DNA of 64,000 nt from Hoyosella sp. YIM 151337 (GTDB lineage: Bacteria; Actinomycetota; Actinomycetes; Mycobacteriales; Mycobacteriaceae). The DNA lies in contig NZ_JAPEIQ010000028.1 of the NCBI RefSeq assembly GCF_026041215.1, positions 62,001 through 126,000 of the forward strand, in the 5' to 3' direction. Under the pieces are notes generated by a model. That model saw only the letters and a program-made list of their open reading frames with translations, searched no databases and was not told the DNA's origin. The translations under genes were made by a program, and so were the position numbers. Positions 1-11,020 of this stretch are shown in pieces (the stretch's first letter is position 1; each line of letters starts with the position of its first letter).

Positions 1-2656
<2,656 letters not shown>

Positions 2657-2684
2657 AAATGCGGAAAAGGTCACACCGGCGGAA

Positions 2685-2712
2685 TTGATCTCGAAAACTG
2701 TCCGATTACCCT
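2685..2712 (+). promoter_or_regulatory. possible promoter for the small membrane protein gene
   Basis: A TTGATC hexamer at 2685-2690 and a TACCCT hexamer at 2707-2712 are 16 bases apart in the 80-base gap after guaB1, just ahead of the ribosome-binding site AAGGTG at 2725-2730. This is a visual sigma-A-like match only; single matches of this quality are common by chance. Confidence 0.25.
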
Positions 2713-2736
2713 AATTGACTGTTTAAGGTGTGGGTC

Positions 2737-3183
2737 ATGAAGGGTTTGCTCGTGGGTGTCATCGCGGCGGTAGTCGCTGTCGTTATCGGTGCTGTTCTCT
2801 TCTTCTTTTTTATCGATCGGACGGCAACGACGGAACACCCACAGGAAAACCGGACCTACGCAATTGAGGGCCGCCAGCAGACATGTGCGGAGTTCTTCGG
2901 CGAAACCTGTGACTTTGAAACGCAAGACGGCTTCAACCGCTGGGGTGATCAACTCGATGAGTTCATCGTTGACGAGCGGCGTATGGGCTCGTTCGCGCGT
3001 GACATCGGATTCACCGAGACCGGAAAAATCGCACTGCGTGCCTGCGTGCTGACGCAGTCTTCCGGCAACACCGTCGACGACCTTGTCGAGTACACACGCC
3101 GGGACCACCCGGAGGCCACCACCGCGCAGGTCTTCCCGATCTGGAACGCCGCGCGCTGGCATCTGTGCCCGCTGCCGCGCTAA
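2737..3183 (+). CDS. small membrane-anchored protein of unknown function
   Basis: 148 residues. An N-terminal hydrophobic segment (about residues 4-25, rich in Val/Ile/Phe) looks like an uncleaved signal anchor, followed by a soluble domain of about 120 residues that is probably outside the membrane. That domain holds four cysteines (TCAEFFGETC, RACVLTQ, WHLCPLP), which could form two disulfides after export; the protein ends right after the last Cys. I do not recognise the family. The ATG at 2737 is chosen over the in-frame GTG at 2728 because AAGGTG (2725-2730) sits six bases before the ATG and overlaps the GTG. It stands between guaB1 and the DUF21-CBS genes, on the same strand. Confidence 0.65.
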   Translation: MKGLLVGVIAAVVAVVIGAVLFFFFIDRTATTEHPQENRTYAIEGRQQTCAEFFGETCDFETQDGFNRWGDQLDEFIVDERRMGSFARDIGFTETGKIALRACVLTQSSGNTVDDLVEYTRRDHPEATTAQVFPIWNAARWHLCPLPR

Positions 3184-3333
3184 TTCCCCGCACCGACTGT
3201 GCGTTGGCTCTCAGCGCCGTGCTGCGGATCCCCCATTCACGCCCATTCGGCGGTAGAGTAGTCGCTCTGCAACTCGATTTCCCATATCCACGCTCCGCAT
3301 CGCGTGCGGGCGTGTCCGAAAGAAAGGAAGACG

Positions 3334-3495
3334 GTGCCCGAGGCACCCGCTCAGCCGCTCGTCAGCGCCGAAATTGGCGCCGCCAGCGAAGATGGCTCAG
3401 CAGACGATTCCGCTCCGGGATCCTCTAGCTGGCCGGGATCCAAACCCGGCCTTACCTCCCACTCTCGTGACGTACGCCTTGCAGGTGACGCCTGA
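3334..3495 (+). CDS. possible 53-residue leader peptide ahead of the CNNM-type gene
   Basis: A short GTG-initiated frame (VPEAPAQPLVSAEIG...) follows AAAGGAAG at 3323-3330 and ends at 3495, so its TGA overlaps the ATG of the downstream gene (TGATG). Such an overlap suggests translational coupling. The peptide is Ser/Pro/Ala-rich with no domain that I recognise. A GC-rich hairpin (3431-3451) lies inside it. It may be a genuine leader peptide, the remains of a longer 5' region, or a chance frame in high-GC DNA. Confidence 0.3.
   Translation: MPEAPAQPLVSAEIGAASEDGSADDSAPGSSSWPGSKPGLTSHSRDVRLAGDA
3431..3451 (+). promoter_or_regulatory. GC-rich hairpin upstream of the CNNM-type gene
   Basis: GGCCGGG (3431-3437) and CCCGGCC (3445-3451) form a perfect 7-bp stem with a 7-base loop. 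It lies 43 bases before the ATG at 3495, inside the possible leader frame. It has no U-run, so it is not a canonical intrinsic terminator; it could act as an attenuator or merely be local structure. I saw no recognisable M-box core in the 311-base gap 3184-3494, which otherwise holds only the leader frame. Confidence 0.35.
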
Positions 3496-4889
3496 TGGAC
3501 GTCGTCATTTCCCTCCTCAGCTTGCTGGGGTTCATCGCGCTGACCGCCGGAACCGCGATGTTCGTCGCCGCCGAGTTCTCCCTCACTGCCCTCGAACGAA
3601 CCGTCGTCGACGCGCACGCTCGCGATGGAGATCTTCGGGCCCGTCAGGTGCAGCATGCGCACCGGACGCTGTCGTTCCAGCTCTCCGGCGCACAACTCGG
3701 CATCACACTCACCACCCTCATAACCGGATACCTCGCCGAGCCGGTGCTCGCCCGATTCCTGCTGCCTCTCTTCGATGCCATTGGAGTGCCCGATGCCAGC
3801 GCGGGTGGGCTCTCACTCGCCGTCGCGCTTATCCTCGCAACCTCGTTGTCCATGGTGTACGGCGAACTAGTCCCGAAGAACCTCGCTATCGCTCGCCCAC
3901 TCCCCACCGCACGCGCTGCAGCAGGCTTCCAGGCAGGGTTCTCTTTTCTGTTCAAACCAGCTATCACCGGCCTCAATGGTGCTGCAAATAAAATGGTCCG
4001 GAGGCTGGGCATCGAACCTGCCGATGAATTGCGCTCCGCGCGGTCACCGGAGGAACTCATCGCTCTCGTGCGCAACTCCGCAGTGCACGGTTCGCTCGAT
4101 GAAGCTACCGCGACTCTTGTCGACCGGTCCCTGAAGTTCGGTGAACTCACCGCGGAAGACCTCATGACACCCCGTGTGAAGATTGAGTCGCTCGCGGAAA
4201 GTGACACCGCTGCAAGCCTGCTGGCTGCGGCGCACCGCACCGGACATTCACGCTTCCCCGTCACTGGCGGTGATCTCGATGACACGCTCGGTGTGGTCCA
4301 CGTGAAAGATGCCTTCATCATCGCGCCCGCCGACCGCACAACCACTCCTGTCACGCAGCTGCTGCAGCAGGTGCCCGTCGTGCCGTCGTCGCTTGACGGA
4401 GACGCGGTACTCGACCGAATCCGCTCGCACGGATTGCAGATCGCTCTCGTGGTCGACGAGTACGGAGGCACTGCAGGCGTGGTCACAATGGAAGATCTCA
4501 TCGAAGAAATCTTCGGTGACGTGCGCGACGAACATGACGACACCGAAGCCGAAGTCGCGGAGACCAGCGCGGGCTGGGAGCTCTCCGGATTGCTTCGCGT
4601 CGATGAGGTTGACGCCGCCACCGGCTACGTCGCCCCCGAGGGCGAATACGAGACACTGGGCGGTCTCGTACTCAGCGCCCTCGGACGGCTGCCCGTCGAG
4701 GGGGAACGCGTAATCCTGCCCCCCTCGAATGCCCGGCGCACCGGCGACGGTTTCGAAGACACACCAGAGTTGTGGGAGGCCGCGGTTCTCCGCATGGACG
4801 GCCGCCGGATCGACCGTGTAACTATCGCACCGATCGCGGCGCACGAGACACAGAAGGCCGCGAGCGAGGAGGTGAGCCATGACGGGTGA
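3495..4889 (+). CDS. CNNM/CorC (HlyC)-type membrane protein with DUF21, CBS pair and CorC_HlyC domains
   Basis: 464 residues. The N-terminal DUF21 membrane domain (about 1-190) has several hydrophobic segments (near residues 5-25, 60-80, 95-120) and the typical MFVAAEFSLTALERTVVD and GAQLGITLTTLITGYLAEP motifs. It is followed by two CBS domains (about 205-335, with DLMTPR and VVDEYGGTAGVVTMEDLIEE) and a C-terminal CorC_HlyC domain (about 345-425). Homologues are linked to Mg2+/Co2+ efflux or homeostasis, although many are still labelled 'hemolysin'. The counterpart I recall in M. tuberculosis is Rv1842c. It overlaps the next gene by 11 bases, so the two paralogues are co-translated. Confidence 0.9.
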   Translation: MDVVISLLSLLGFIALTAGTAMFVAAEFSLTALERTVVDAHARDGDLRARQVQHAHRTLSFQLSGAQLGITLTTLITGYLAEPVLARFLLPLFDAIGVPDASAGGLSLAVALILATSLSMVYGELVPKNLAIARPLPTARAAAGFQAGFSFLFKPAITGLNGAANKMVRRLGIEPADELRSARSPEELIALVRNSAVHGSLDEATATLVDRSLKFGELTAEDLMTPRVKIESLAESDTAASLLAAAHRTGHSRFPVTGGDLDDTLGVVHVKDAFIIAPADRTTTPVTQLLQQVPVVPSSLDGDAVLDRIRSHGLQIALVVDEYGGTAGVVTMEDLIEEIFGDVRDEHDDTEAEVAETSAGWELSGLLRVDEVDAATGYVAPEGEYETLGGLVLSALGRLPVEGERVILPPSNARRTGDGFEDTPELWEAAVLRMDGRRIDRVTIAPIAAHETQKAASEEVSHDG

Positions 4890-5943
4890 CCTGCTTGCCA
4901 TCGGTCTTATGATCGTGCTCTTGCTAGGCAACGGCTTCTTCGTCGGTGCCGAGTTCGCACTGATCTCCGCGCGACGGGACCGCCTCGAAGCGCTCGAGGA
5001 GCAGGGACACAAACGCGCTCGCAGCGTGATTCACGCCGGTGAGCAACTGTCACGCATGCTCGCTGGAGCGCAGCTCGGTATCACGATCTGTTCGATCCTG
5101 CTCGGACGCGTCGCAGAGCCCGCGATCGCGCACCTCATCGAGGTACCGCTGGAAGCAATCGGAATTCCGTCGGCCCTGTTGCACCCGATCGCGTTCACGA
5201 TCGCACTTGCGATCGTCGTGGTGCTGCACATCCTGGTTGGCGAAATGGTCCCGAAGAACATCGCGATTGCCGGTCCGGAGCGCACCGCGATGCTACTCGT
5301 CCCCGCGCACGTTTTCGTGACCCGTCTGATGAGCCCGCTGATTTCCCTGTATAACTTTCTCGCGAACCTCACGCTGCGTCTGTTCCGCGTCCAGCCGCGA
5401 GACGAACTCGACTCAGCGGTCTCAGTCCGTGAACTCGCGGACATGCTGCGAGAATCGCGCTCCGAGGGCCTGATCGATGAAGACGAGCACCGCCGTCTGG
5501 TCCGGACGCTGCGTACCGCCGGACGCACCGTCGCGGACGTCCTGATCCCCGTGACCCGGGTACGCAGTCTCCCTCTCGCGGCGGGCGGCCCGACGTTGTC
5601 GGCCATCGAGAACGCTGTCGCAGAGACAGGTTTCTCCCGTTACCCGGTCGCGGACGTCAGCGGCGAGTACGTCGGTTACCTGCATCTCAAAGACGCACTT
5701 GACGCGGTGATCGACGACGCCGCGGGCCCGGCCACCGTGCTCCCCGCGGACCTGATACGCCCGCTGCCGGCGATAGCTGGCAGCACCCCACTCGACGAGG
5801 CGCTCGCCGCGCTGCGGCTGGAGTCGAGCCATCTGGGCAAAGTGGTGTCGTCGACGGGCCGCACGGTAGGTATCGTGGCGCTCGAGGATCTTGTCGAGGA
5901 GTTCATCGGACGTGTCCGGGACAGCACGCACCGCAGGCGATAG
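4879..5943 (+). CDS. second CNNM-type DUF21-CBS membrane protein, lacking the CorC_HlyC domain
   Basis: 354 residues. The DUF21 membrane region (FFVGAEFALISARRDRLEAL, GAQLGITICSILLGRVAEP, LVGEMVPKNIAIAGPER) is followed by two CBS domains (about 205-345) and the chain ends there. It is a paralogue of the preceding protein and corresponds to Rv1841c. The ATG lies inside the upstream gene (overlap 4879-4889) with GAGGTGAG as ribosome-binding site, which points to coupled translation and perhaps a heteromeric complex. A role in Mg2+ or other divalent cation handling is inferred from the family, not seen directly. Confidence 0.88.
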   Translation: MTGDLLAIGLMIVLLLGNGFFVGAEFALISARRDRLEALEEQGHKRARSVIHAGEQLSRMLAGAQLGITICSILLGRVAEPAIAHLIEVPLEAIGIPSALLHPIAFTIALAIVVVLHILVGEMVPKNIAIAGPERTAMLLVPAHVFVTRLMSPLISLYNFLANLTLRLFRVQPRDELDSAVSVRELADMLRESRSEGLIDEDEHRRLVRTLRTAGRTVADVLIPVTRVRSLPLAAGGPTLSAIENAVAETGFSRYPVADVSGEYVGYLHLKDALDAVIDDAAGPATVLPADLIRPLPAIAGSTPLDEALAALRLESSHLGKVVSSTGRTVGIVALEDLVEEFIGRVRDSTHRRR

Positions 5944-5953
5944 GGATTTCGGG

Positions 5954-6832
5954 GTGAGGAGAGCGCTGCCGCACGTGCTGAGCGAGTCAGAATGGCAGGC
6001 GCGCGCAGCAGCCCATCACGCCCGCGCGGACGCTCATCTCAGCCCGCACCTGCGGCGGCAGGCACGAGGTGAACGCCATCCAGTGCTGGATTTCCTTTTT
6101 ACCTACTACAGCCTGCGGCCCGCGCAACTGCGCCGCTGGCATCCCGGTTACGGCGTGCTTCTGCACAACGCCCCGGAATACGCGCGGCTGCGGGGCTACC
6201 GCGCCGAAGGCGACCTGAGCACCGCGTCGCAGAGCTACGCAGCGCGCCGTGCTGAATCGCTCACCTTCGTCGCCAGCCTGCTGGAAAACACCGAAGCGAA
6301 ACCGCCACAGCTGGGCTGTTTCGGCCTGCATGAGTGGGCGATGGTCTACGGCAGCGACCCGGTGGATGTGCGTCACGCTGGGGTGCCGCTGCGCCTCGGG
6401 CATCGCGGCACGGATGAGGTGGTGGAATCATTGCAGCTGCGGTGCACGCATTACGACGCGTTCCGGTTCTTCACCACACCGGCTGCGCCGCGAAACACGC
6501 TGCAGTTAACGCGTGCCGACCAACTCGACCGGGAACAGCCAGGCTGTGTCCACGCGTCAATGGATCTCTACAAGTGGTGCTACAAGCTGCTGCCGCTCAC
6601 GGACTCAGAGCTGCTCTTGGATTGCTTTGAGCTTGCAATTCGTGCCCGCGAACTGGACATGCGCGCGAGCCCCTACGACCTCAGCGAGTTCGGCTACCCG
6701 CCGGTGCGGATCGAAACACCCGCCGGCCGTGCGGAGTACGTCCGGGGCCAGCAAGAACTGCGCCTGGCGGCCGGGCCACTCCGTGCGCGTCTGCTGCAAC
6801 GCTGCCGGGAGGTTCTCGCTGACCTGGCGTGA
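5954..6832 (+). CDS. conserved actinobacterial protein, commonly annotated 3-methyladenine DNA glycosylase
   Basis: About 292 residues. The sequence LSESEWQARAAAHHARADA followed by GERHPVLDFLFTYYSLRPAQLRRWHPG is typical of a conserved actinobacterial family that databases usually call 3-methyladenine DNA glycosylase. I can see no classical AlkA helix-hairpin-helix/Asp signature, so the enzymatic name may be propagated rather than proven. GTG at 5954 is preferred (TAGGGA seven bases upstream); GTG at 5975 preceded by GAGGAGAG is the alternative and would start the protein at VLSESEW. It begins 10 bases after the DUF21-CBS gene and probably ends that transcription unit, facing the VOC gene. Confidence 0.7.
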   Translation: MRRALPHVLSESEWQARAAAHHARADAHLSPHLRRQARGERHPVLDFLFTYYSLRPAQLRRWHPGYGVLLHNAPEYARLRGYRAEGDLSTASQSYAARRAESLTFVASLLENTEAKPPQLGCFGLHEWAMVYGSDPVDVRHAGVPLRLGHRGTDEVVESLQLRCTHYDAFRFFTTPAAPRNTLQLTRADQLDREQPGCVHASMDLYKWCYKLLPLTDSELLLDCFELAIRARELDMRASPYDLSEFGYPPVRIETPAGRAEYVRGQQELRLAAGPLRARLLQRCREVLADLA

Positions 6833-6836
6833 TGCG

Positions 6837-7268
6837 TCAGCCGGTAGCCGGAGGAGGAAGTACGACCTGTCCGATCGGGCCCGGATTCCAGGCAATTTCC
6901 CAGCGAAAGCCGTCAGGGTCGGCGAAGTAGCCGGTGTACCCGCCCCACGCACGTTCCTGACCGTCGTGGACGGGATCCGCTCCGGCGCGCCGGGCCGTTG
7001 CGAGCACCGCATCGACTTCGGGCCGAGTGGCTACGTTGTGGGCAAGCGTGAACGGGGCCACTCCCTCGCCATGGACAATAGGCCCCACTTCCGCCTCGAA
7101 TTGACGCTTATCCCACAGTGACAGCACGACATGCGCGCCGACCTGGAACATCAGAACCTCACCGGGCACCTCCATGGCGGGTTCCCAGCCCAGGCCGTCG
7201 ACGTAAAACCGCCGGGACGCGGCTAGGTTCCGAACAGCGAGAGTGACAAAGCTGACGCGCATTTCCAT
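6837..7268 (-). CDS. VOC (glyoxalase/bleomycin resistance/dioxygenase) superfamily protein
   Basis: 143 residues with the paired beta-alpha-beta-beta-beta layout of a vicinal oxygen chelate fold: VSFVTLAVRNLAASRRFYVDGLGW opens the first half, and GGYTGYFADPDGFRWEIAWNP closes the second, with the characteristic Asp-Pro-Asp-Gly-Phe and a metal-site Glu. The substrate cannot be told from sequence; stand-alone members include glyoxalases, antibiotic-binding proteins and uncharacterised enzymes. ATG at 7268 or the in-frame ATG at 7262 could be the start. It converges on the preceding gene, with only four bases between the two stop codons. Confidence 0.8.
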   Translation of the reverse strand: MEMRVSFVTLAVRNLAASRRFYVDGLGWEPAMEVPGEVLMFQVGAHVVLSLWDKRQFEAEVGPIVHGEGVAPFTLAHNVATRPEVDAVLATARRAGADPVHDGQERAWGGYTGYFADPDGFRWEIAWNPGPIGQVVLPPPATG

Positions 7269-7599
7269 GACTTCACACTCGCACGCACCGGCGGGCGCGC
7301 ACAGCCGTCACGCACACCTTTATGATCAGAGACAAGTTCGGATACCCTCCCGTACCTTTTAAGACCCAGATAGCCGCGCGGAATATGTGCGGGGGCATTA
7401 CTGCTGAGTAGAAAACAGCTCGACAATCCAGTCCAGAAGCTACCTGACACCGACAGCCCAGACATGCCCGAGAAGGCTCACAGGTTGGCCGGTGATGCCG
7501 CCGGGTACCCTTGGTGGAGCTTCGGGCAGCCTTGCACGCTCGTGATACCGCCGATGCGGGCGGGTGTGTGGAACGAAATTCATAGAAGTGAGGCGATGA
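7269..7599. other. 331-bp divergent intergenic region upstream of glcB
   Basis: This gap separates the VOC gene (leftward) from glcB (rightward) and must hold the promoters for both. I see GAAGTGAGG at 7585-7593 as the glcB ribosome-binding site. I do not see a clear GlxR-type palindrome (TGTGA-N6-TCACA) or RamB-type site, and no open frame that looks coding. Confidence 0.5.
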
Positions 7600-9774
7600 A
7601 TGACTGAGCGCGTGACCGTTGGCAGCCTGCAGGTTGCCAAGGTTCTGTACGACTTCGTGGTTAACGAGGCAATCCCTGGTACCGGTGTTGACGCCGACGC
7701 GTTCTGGGCCGGCGCCGAGTCCGTAATCACTGACCTCGCTCCCAAGAACAAAGAACTGCTGGCGAAGCGGGACGAACTCCAGAGCAAGATCGATGCGTGG
7801 CATGGCGAGAACCGCGGTTCTTTCAGCGCAGGCGAGTACAAGTCTTTCCTCACCGAGATCGGTTACCTGGAGCCTGAACCCGCTGACTTCTCCGTCACCA
7901 CCGCAGGTGTGGATGCTGAGATCGCGGAAACCGCAGGGCCGCAGCTCGTCGTCCCGATCCTCAACGCCCGGTTCGCGATCAACGCGGCTAACGCTCGCTG
8001 GGGCTCGCTGTACGACGCGCTTTATGGCACCGACGTCATCCCAGAGGACGGCGGTGCCGAGAAGGGCAGCAGCTACAACAAGGTCCGTGGCGACAAGGTG
8101 ATCGCCTACGCGCGCAAGGTCCTCGACGATGCCGCACCGCTCGCCCAGGGCTCCCACGCCGACAGCACCAAATACGCGATCACCAACGGGCATCTGCAGG
8201 TAACCCTCGCTGACGGGTCGACAACCAGCCTTGCCAGCGGCGCCACACTCGCTGGCTACACCGGTGACATCAATTCGCCGTCGGCGCTGCTCATCAAGCA
8301 CAATGGCCTGCACGCGGAGATTCAGATCGACCCGGAAAGCCCGGTTGGCCAGACCGACCCGGCGGGTGTCAAAGATGTCGTGCTCGAGTCCGCGATCACC
8401 ACGATCATGGACTTCGAAGACTCGGTTGCGGCCGTCGACGCCGACGACAAGGTGCTCGGCTACACGAACTGGCTCGGCCTCATGAAGGGCGACCTCTCTG
8501 AGGAAGTCAGTAAGGGCGGTAAGACCTTCACTCGCACGATGAACCCGGACCGGGAATACACCACACCGGACGGCCGCACTCTGGCCCTGCCCGGCCGGTC
8601 ACTGCTGTTCGTCCGCAACGTTGGTCATCTGATGACGTCAGATGCGATCCTCGACGCCGACGGCAACGAGATTCCCGAAGGTATCCTCGACGGGCTGATC
8701 ACGTCGCTGATCGGTCTGCACAGCCTGCGTGGCGACTACCCGTTGAAGAACAGCCGCACGGGTTCGCTTTACATCGTGAAGCCGAAGATGCATGGCCCCG
8801 AAGAAGTCGGCTTCACCGTCGAACTGTTCCGCCGTGTCGAGCAAATCCTCGATTTGCCCGAGAACACGCTGAAGGTCGGCATCATGGATGAAGAGCGCCG
8901 TACTTCGGTCAACCTCAAAGCGTGCATCGAGGTGGCGAAGGAACGCGTGGTCTTCATCAACACCGGGTTCCTCGACCGGACCGGCGACGAGATCCACACG
9001 TCAATGGAGGCCGGTCCGTTCGTGCCGAAGGCGGAGCAGAAGGCACAGCGCTGGTTCAACACCTACGAGGACGCCAACGTCGACGCCGGTCTGGCCACTG
9101 GGCTGCCCGGTCACGCGCAAATCGGTAAGGGCATGTGGGCGATGACCGACCTCATGGCCGCGATGGTGGAACAGAAGATCGGGCAGCCGAAATCAGGTGC
9201 GAGCACGGCCTGGGTGCCCTCGCCCACCGCTGCCACGCTGCACGCGATGCATTACCACCAGGTTGACGTGTTCTCCGTCCAGGAAGAACTGAAAAGCCGG
9301 ACCCCAGCCAACATCGAGGATCTGCTCACCATCCCCCTCGCGGCCGATGCCGCCGAGTGGGACCCGCAGACCGTCCAGCGGGAGGTCGACAACAACTGCC
9401 AGTCGATCCTCGGCTACGTTGTGCGCTGGATCGACCATGGCGTTGGATGCTCGAAGGTGCCTGACATCAACGATGTCGCACTTATGGAGGACCGCGCCAC
9501 ACTCCGGATCTCCAGCCAAACCCTGGCGAACTGGCTGTGCCACGGCATCATCAACAAAGATCAGGTGATGGATAGCCTCAAGCGCATGGCGGAGGTCGTG
9601 GACCGGCAGAACGCCGGCGACCCCACGTACAAGCCGATGGCACCGAACTTCGACGGCAACATCGCCTTCGAAGCAGCTGCCGAACTGATCATCGAGGGTG
9701 GCAAGCAGCCCAGCGGCTACACCGAGCCGATCCTGCACCGCCGCCGCCGCGAGTTCAAAGCCGCGAACAAGTAA
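7600..9774 (+). CDS. glcB: malate synthase G
   Basis: 724 residues, the usual length of the monomeric G isoform. It condenses glyoxylate with acetyl-CoA to malate (glyoxylate shunt, Mg2+-dependent, cytosolic). Family stretches include [20 protein letters not shown], the [11 protein letters not shown] segment, [32 protein letters not shown], and the [17 protein letters not shown] region near the active site. The ATG at 7600 is preceded by GAAGTGAGG with a seven-base spacer. It is monocistronic, closed by a strong hairpin at 9794-9827. It sits in the same relation to gcvP as M. tuberculosis glcB (Rv1837c). It would be induced on C2 or fatty-acid substrates if regulated like its relatives. Confidence 0.97.
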   Translation: MTERVTVGSLQVAKVLYDFVVNEAIPGTGVDADAFWAGAESVITDLAPKNKELLAKRDELQSKIDAWHGENRGSFSAGEYKSFLTEIGYLEPEPADFSVTTAGVDAEIAETAGPQLVVPILNARFAINAANARWGSLYDALYGTDVIPEDGGAEKGSSYNKVRGDKVIAYARKVLDDAAPLAQGSHADSTKYAITNGHLQVTLADGSTTSLASGATLAGYTGDINSPSALLIKHNGLHAEIQIDPESPVGQTDPAGVKDVVLESAITTIMDFEDSVAAVDADDKVLGYTNWLGLMKGDLSEEVSKGGKTFTRTMNPDREYTTPDGRTLALPGRSLLFVRNVGHLMTSDAILDADGNEIPEGILDGLITSLIGLHSLRGDYPLKNSRTGSLYIVKPKMHGPEEVGFTVELFRRVEQILDLPENTLKVGIMDEERRTSVNLKACIEVAKERVVFINTGFLDRTGDEIHTSMEAGPFVPKAEQKAQRWFNTYEDANVDAGLATGLPGHAQIGKGMWAMTDLMAAMVEQKIGQPKSGASTAWVPSPTAATLHAMHYHQVDVFSVQEELKSRTPANIEDLLTIPLAADAAEWDPQTVQREVDNNCQSILGYVVRWIDHGVGCSKVPDINDVALMEDRATLRISSQTLANWLCHGIINKDQVMDSLKRMAEVVDRQNAGDPTYKPMAPNFDGNIAFEAAAELIIEGGKQPSGYTEPILHRRRREFKAANK

Positions 9775-9793
9775 GCCGGAAACAATCGAGACG

Positions 9794-9827
9794 ACAAGGG
9801 TGGGTGCGCATGCGCACCCACCCTTGT
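9794..9827 (+). terminator. 34-bp perfect palindrome after glcB, probable terminator
   Basis: The 17 bases at 9794-9810 are an exact reverse complement of 9811-9827 (left arm begins ACAAGGGTGGG, centre GCGCATGCGC). It starts 19 bases after the glcB stop. The RNA would form a very stable stem with almost no loop, but the following sequence has no U-run, as is common in actinobacterial terminators. Being symmetrical, it could stop transcription from both sides. Confidence 0.7.
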
Positions 9828-9852
9828 GTATTGCGGGAGTGTGGGTGCGAGC

Positions 9853-10998
9853 GTGCTGATCTTTCTCCTCGTGGTGGGCGCGTTCCTGGGCGCCGTGCAC
9901 TATTGGCTGTACCGGCGGTTCGCGCGAGCGGCGGAACTACCGCGCGGCGGACGCATAGCCGTTGCCGCCGTGCTCAGTGCTGGCTGGCTCCTCGCGGTTA
10001 TTGGGTTCGGCAGCGGAACGTATTTCGCGACGTCATGGGCGCGGCCACCGGGCTATGTCGGAATGGTGTGGCTCTCCGTTGTGTTCTATCTGTGGCTCGG
10101 TGCCGTCCTTATTGCGCTGCTCCTGCTGGCCGGGCGACTCCTGCGCTTTGCCGCGGCGCGCCCTGGCGACCGTAGGCGCCGAGTTTTCGTTCGCGCAACC
10201 AGTATCCTGACCGCGACCGTCGCGGTCGGAGCTTCCATTTACGGGGCTATCGTCGCACAGCACCCCCGTGCCACACACACCGTGGTGGAACTGCCCGGAC
10301 TGCCTGCGGAATTCGACGGGACACGTGTGGCCGTGATTGCTGACCTGCACGTCGGGCCCGCGCTCGGCGCCAGCTTCACGCAGAAAGTCGTCGACCTCGT
10401 TACCGCCCAAGAGCCTGACATGATCGTGCTGCCCGGTGACCTGATCGACGGCACCGTCGCGAAAGTCGGTGCCGATATCGAGCCCCTCAGCGCGCTCGAC
10501 GCCCCACTTGGTGTTTACGCAGTCAGCGGTAACCACGAGTACTACGCGGACGACGTGAACGCCTGGCTGGACTACTGGGAAACGCTGGGGCTCACTGTGC
10601 TGCGCAACGAGCACCAGACCGTGTTTCGTGACGGCGCAGCGCTCGATGTCGCCGGTGTGCATGATTACGATGCGCCCGAGCCGGACCCCGCCGATATGGC
10701 CGCTGCACTTGAAGGCCGGAACCCGGAGAACGCCGTCATGCTCGTTGCGCACCAGCCGCTACACAGCAGCGAAGCCGCCGCCAACGGCGTCGACCTGCAG
10801 ATTTCGGGTCACACGCACGGTGGCCAGATGTGGCCGTTCCATTTCGCGGTGAAACTGGTGCATGACACGGCGCTGGTCGGCCTTGACCAGGTCGGACCCA
10901 CCACGCTGTACACGACGAGTGGTGTCGGTGCGTGGGGGCCACCTGTGCGTGTCGGCGCGCCGCCGGAGGTGCCTATTCTCGAGCTGCGCTCACGCTAA
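9853..10998 (+). CDS. membrane-anchored metallophosphoesterase
   Basis: About 381 residues. Three or four hydrophobic segments occupy the first 125 residues (start to VVGAFLGAVHYWL, AVLSAGWLLAVIGFGSG, MVWLSVVFYLWLGAVLIALLLLAG, SILTATVAVGASIYGAI). The catalytic calcineurin-like domain follows with all binuclear-metal motifs in order: DLHVG, GDLID, GNHEY, AHQP and SGHTHGGQ. Its substrate is unknown; relatives of the YkuE/YaeI group act on phospholipids or UDP-sugars. The GTG at 9826 is rejected because it lies in the glcB terminator stem; GTG at 9853 is chosen, though GTG at 9841 is possible and neither has a well-spaced ribosome-binding site. It converges on gcvP. Confidence 0.85.
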   Translation: MLIFLLVVGAFLGAVHYWLYRRFARAAELPRGGRIAVAAVLSAGWLLAVIGFGSGTYFATSWARPPGYVGMVWLSVVFYLWLGAVLIALLLLAGRLLRFAAARPGDRRRRVFVRATSILTATVAVGASIYGAIVAQHPRATHTVVELPGLPAEFDGTRVAVIADLHVGPALGASFTQKVVDLVTAQEPDMIVLPGDLIDGTVAKVGADIEPLSALDAPLGVYAVSGNHEYYADDVNAWLDYWETLGLTVLRNEHQTVFRDGAALDVAGVHDYDAPEPDPADMAAALEGRNPENAVMLVAHQPLHSSEAAANGVDLQISGHTHGGQMWPFHFAVKLVHDTALVGLDQVGPTTLYTTSGVGAWGPPVRVGAPPEVPILELRSR

Positions 10999-11020
10999 GC
11001 AGCGAGCATAAGGGGCAGAC

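Noticed and set aside
3184-3494. Mg2+ (M-box) riboswitch ahead of the CNNM-type genes
   Set aside because: I looked for the conserved M-box core because of the likely cation role of the genes, but only a simple 7-bp hairpin is visible.
3644-4621. 325-residue minus-strand frame opposite the CNNM-type gene
   Set aside because: Antisense shadow; the plus-strand frame has all DUF21, CBS and CorC_HlyC motifs.
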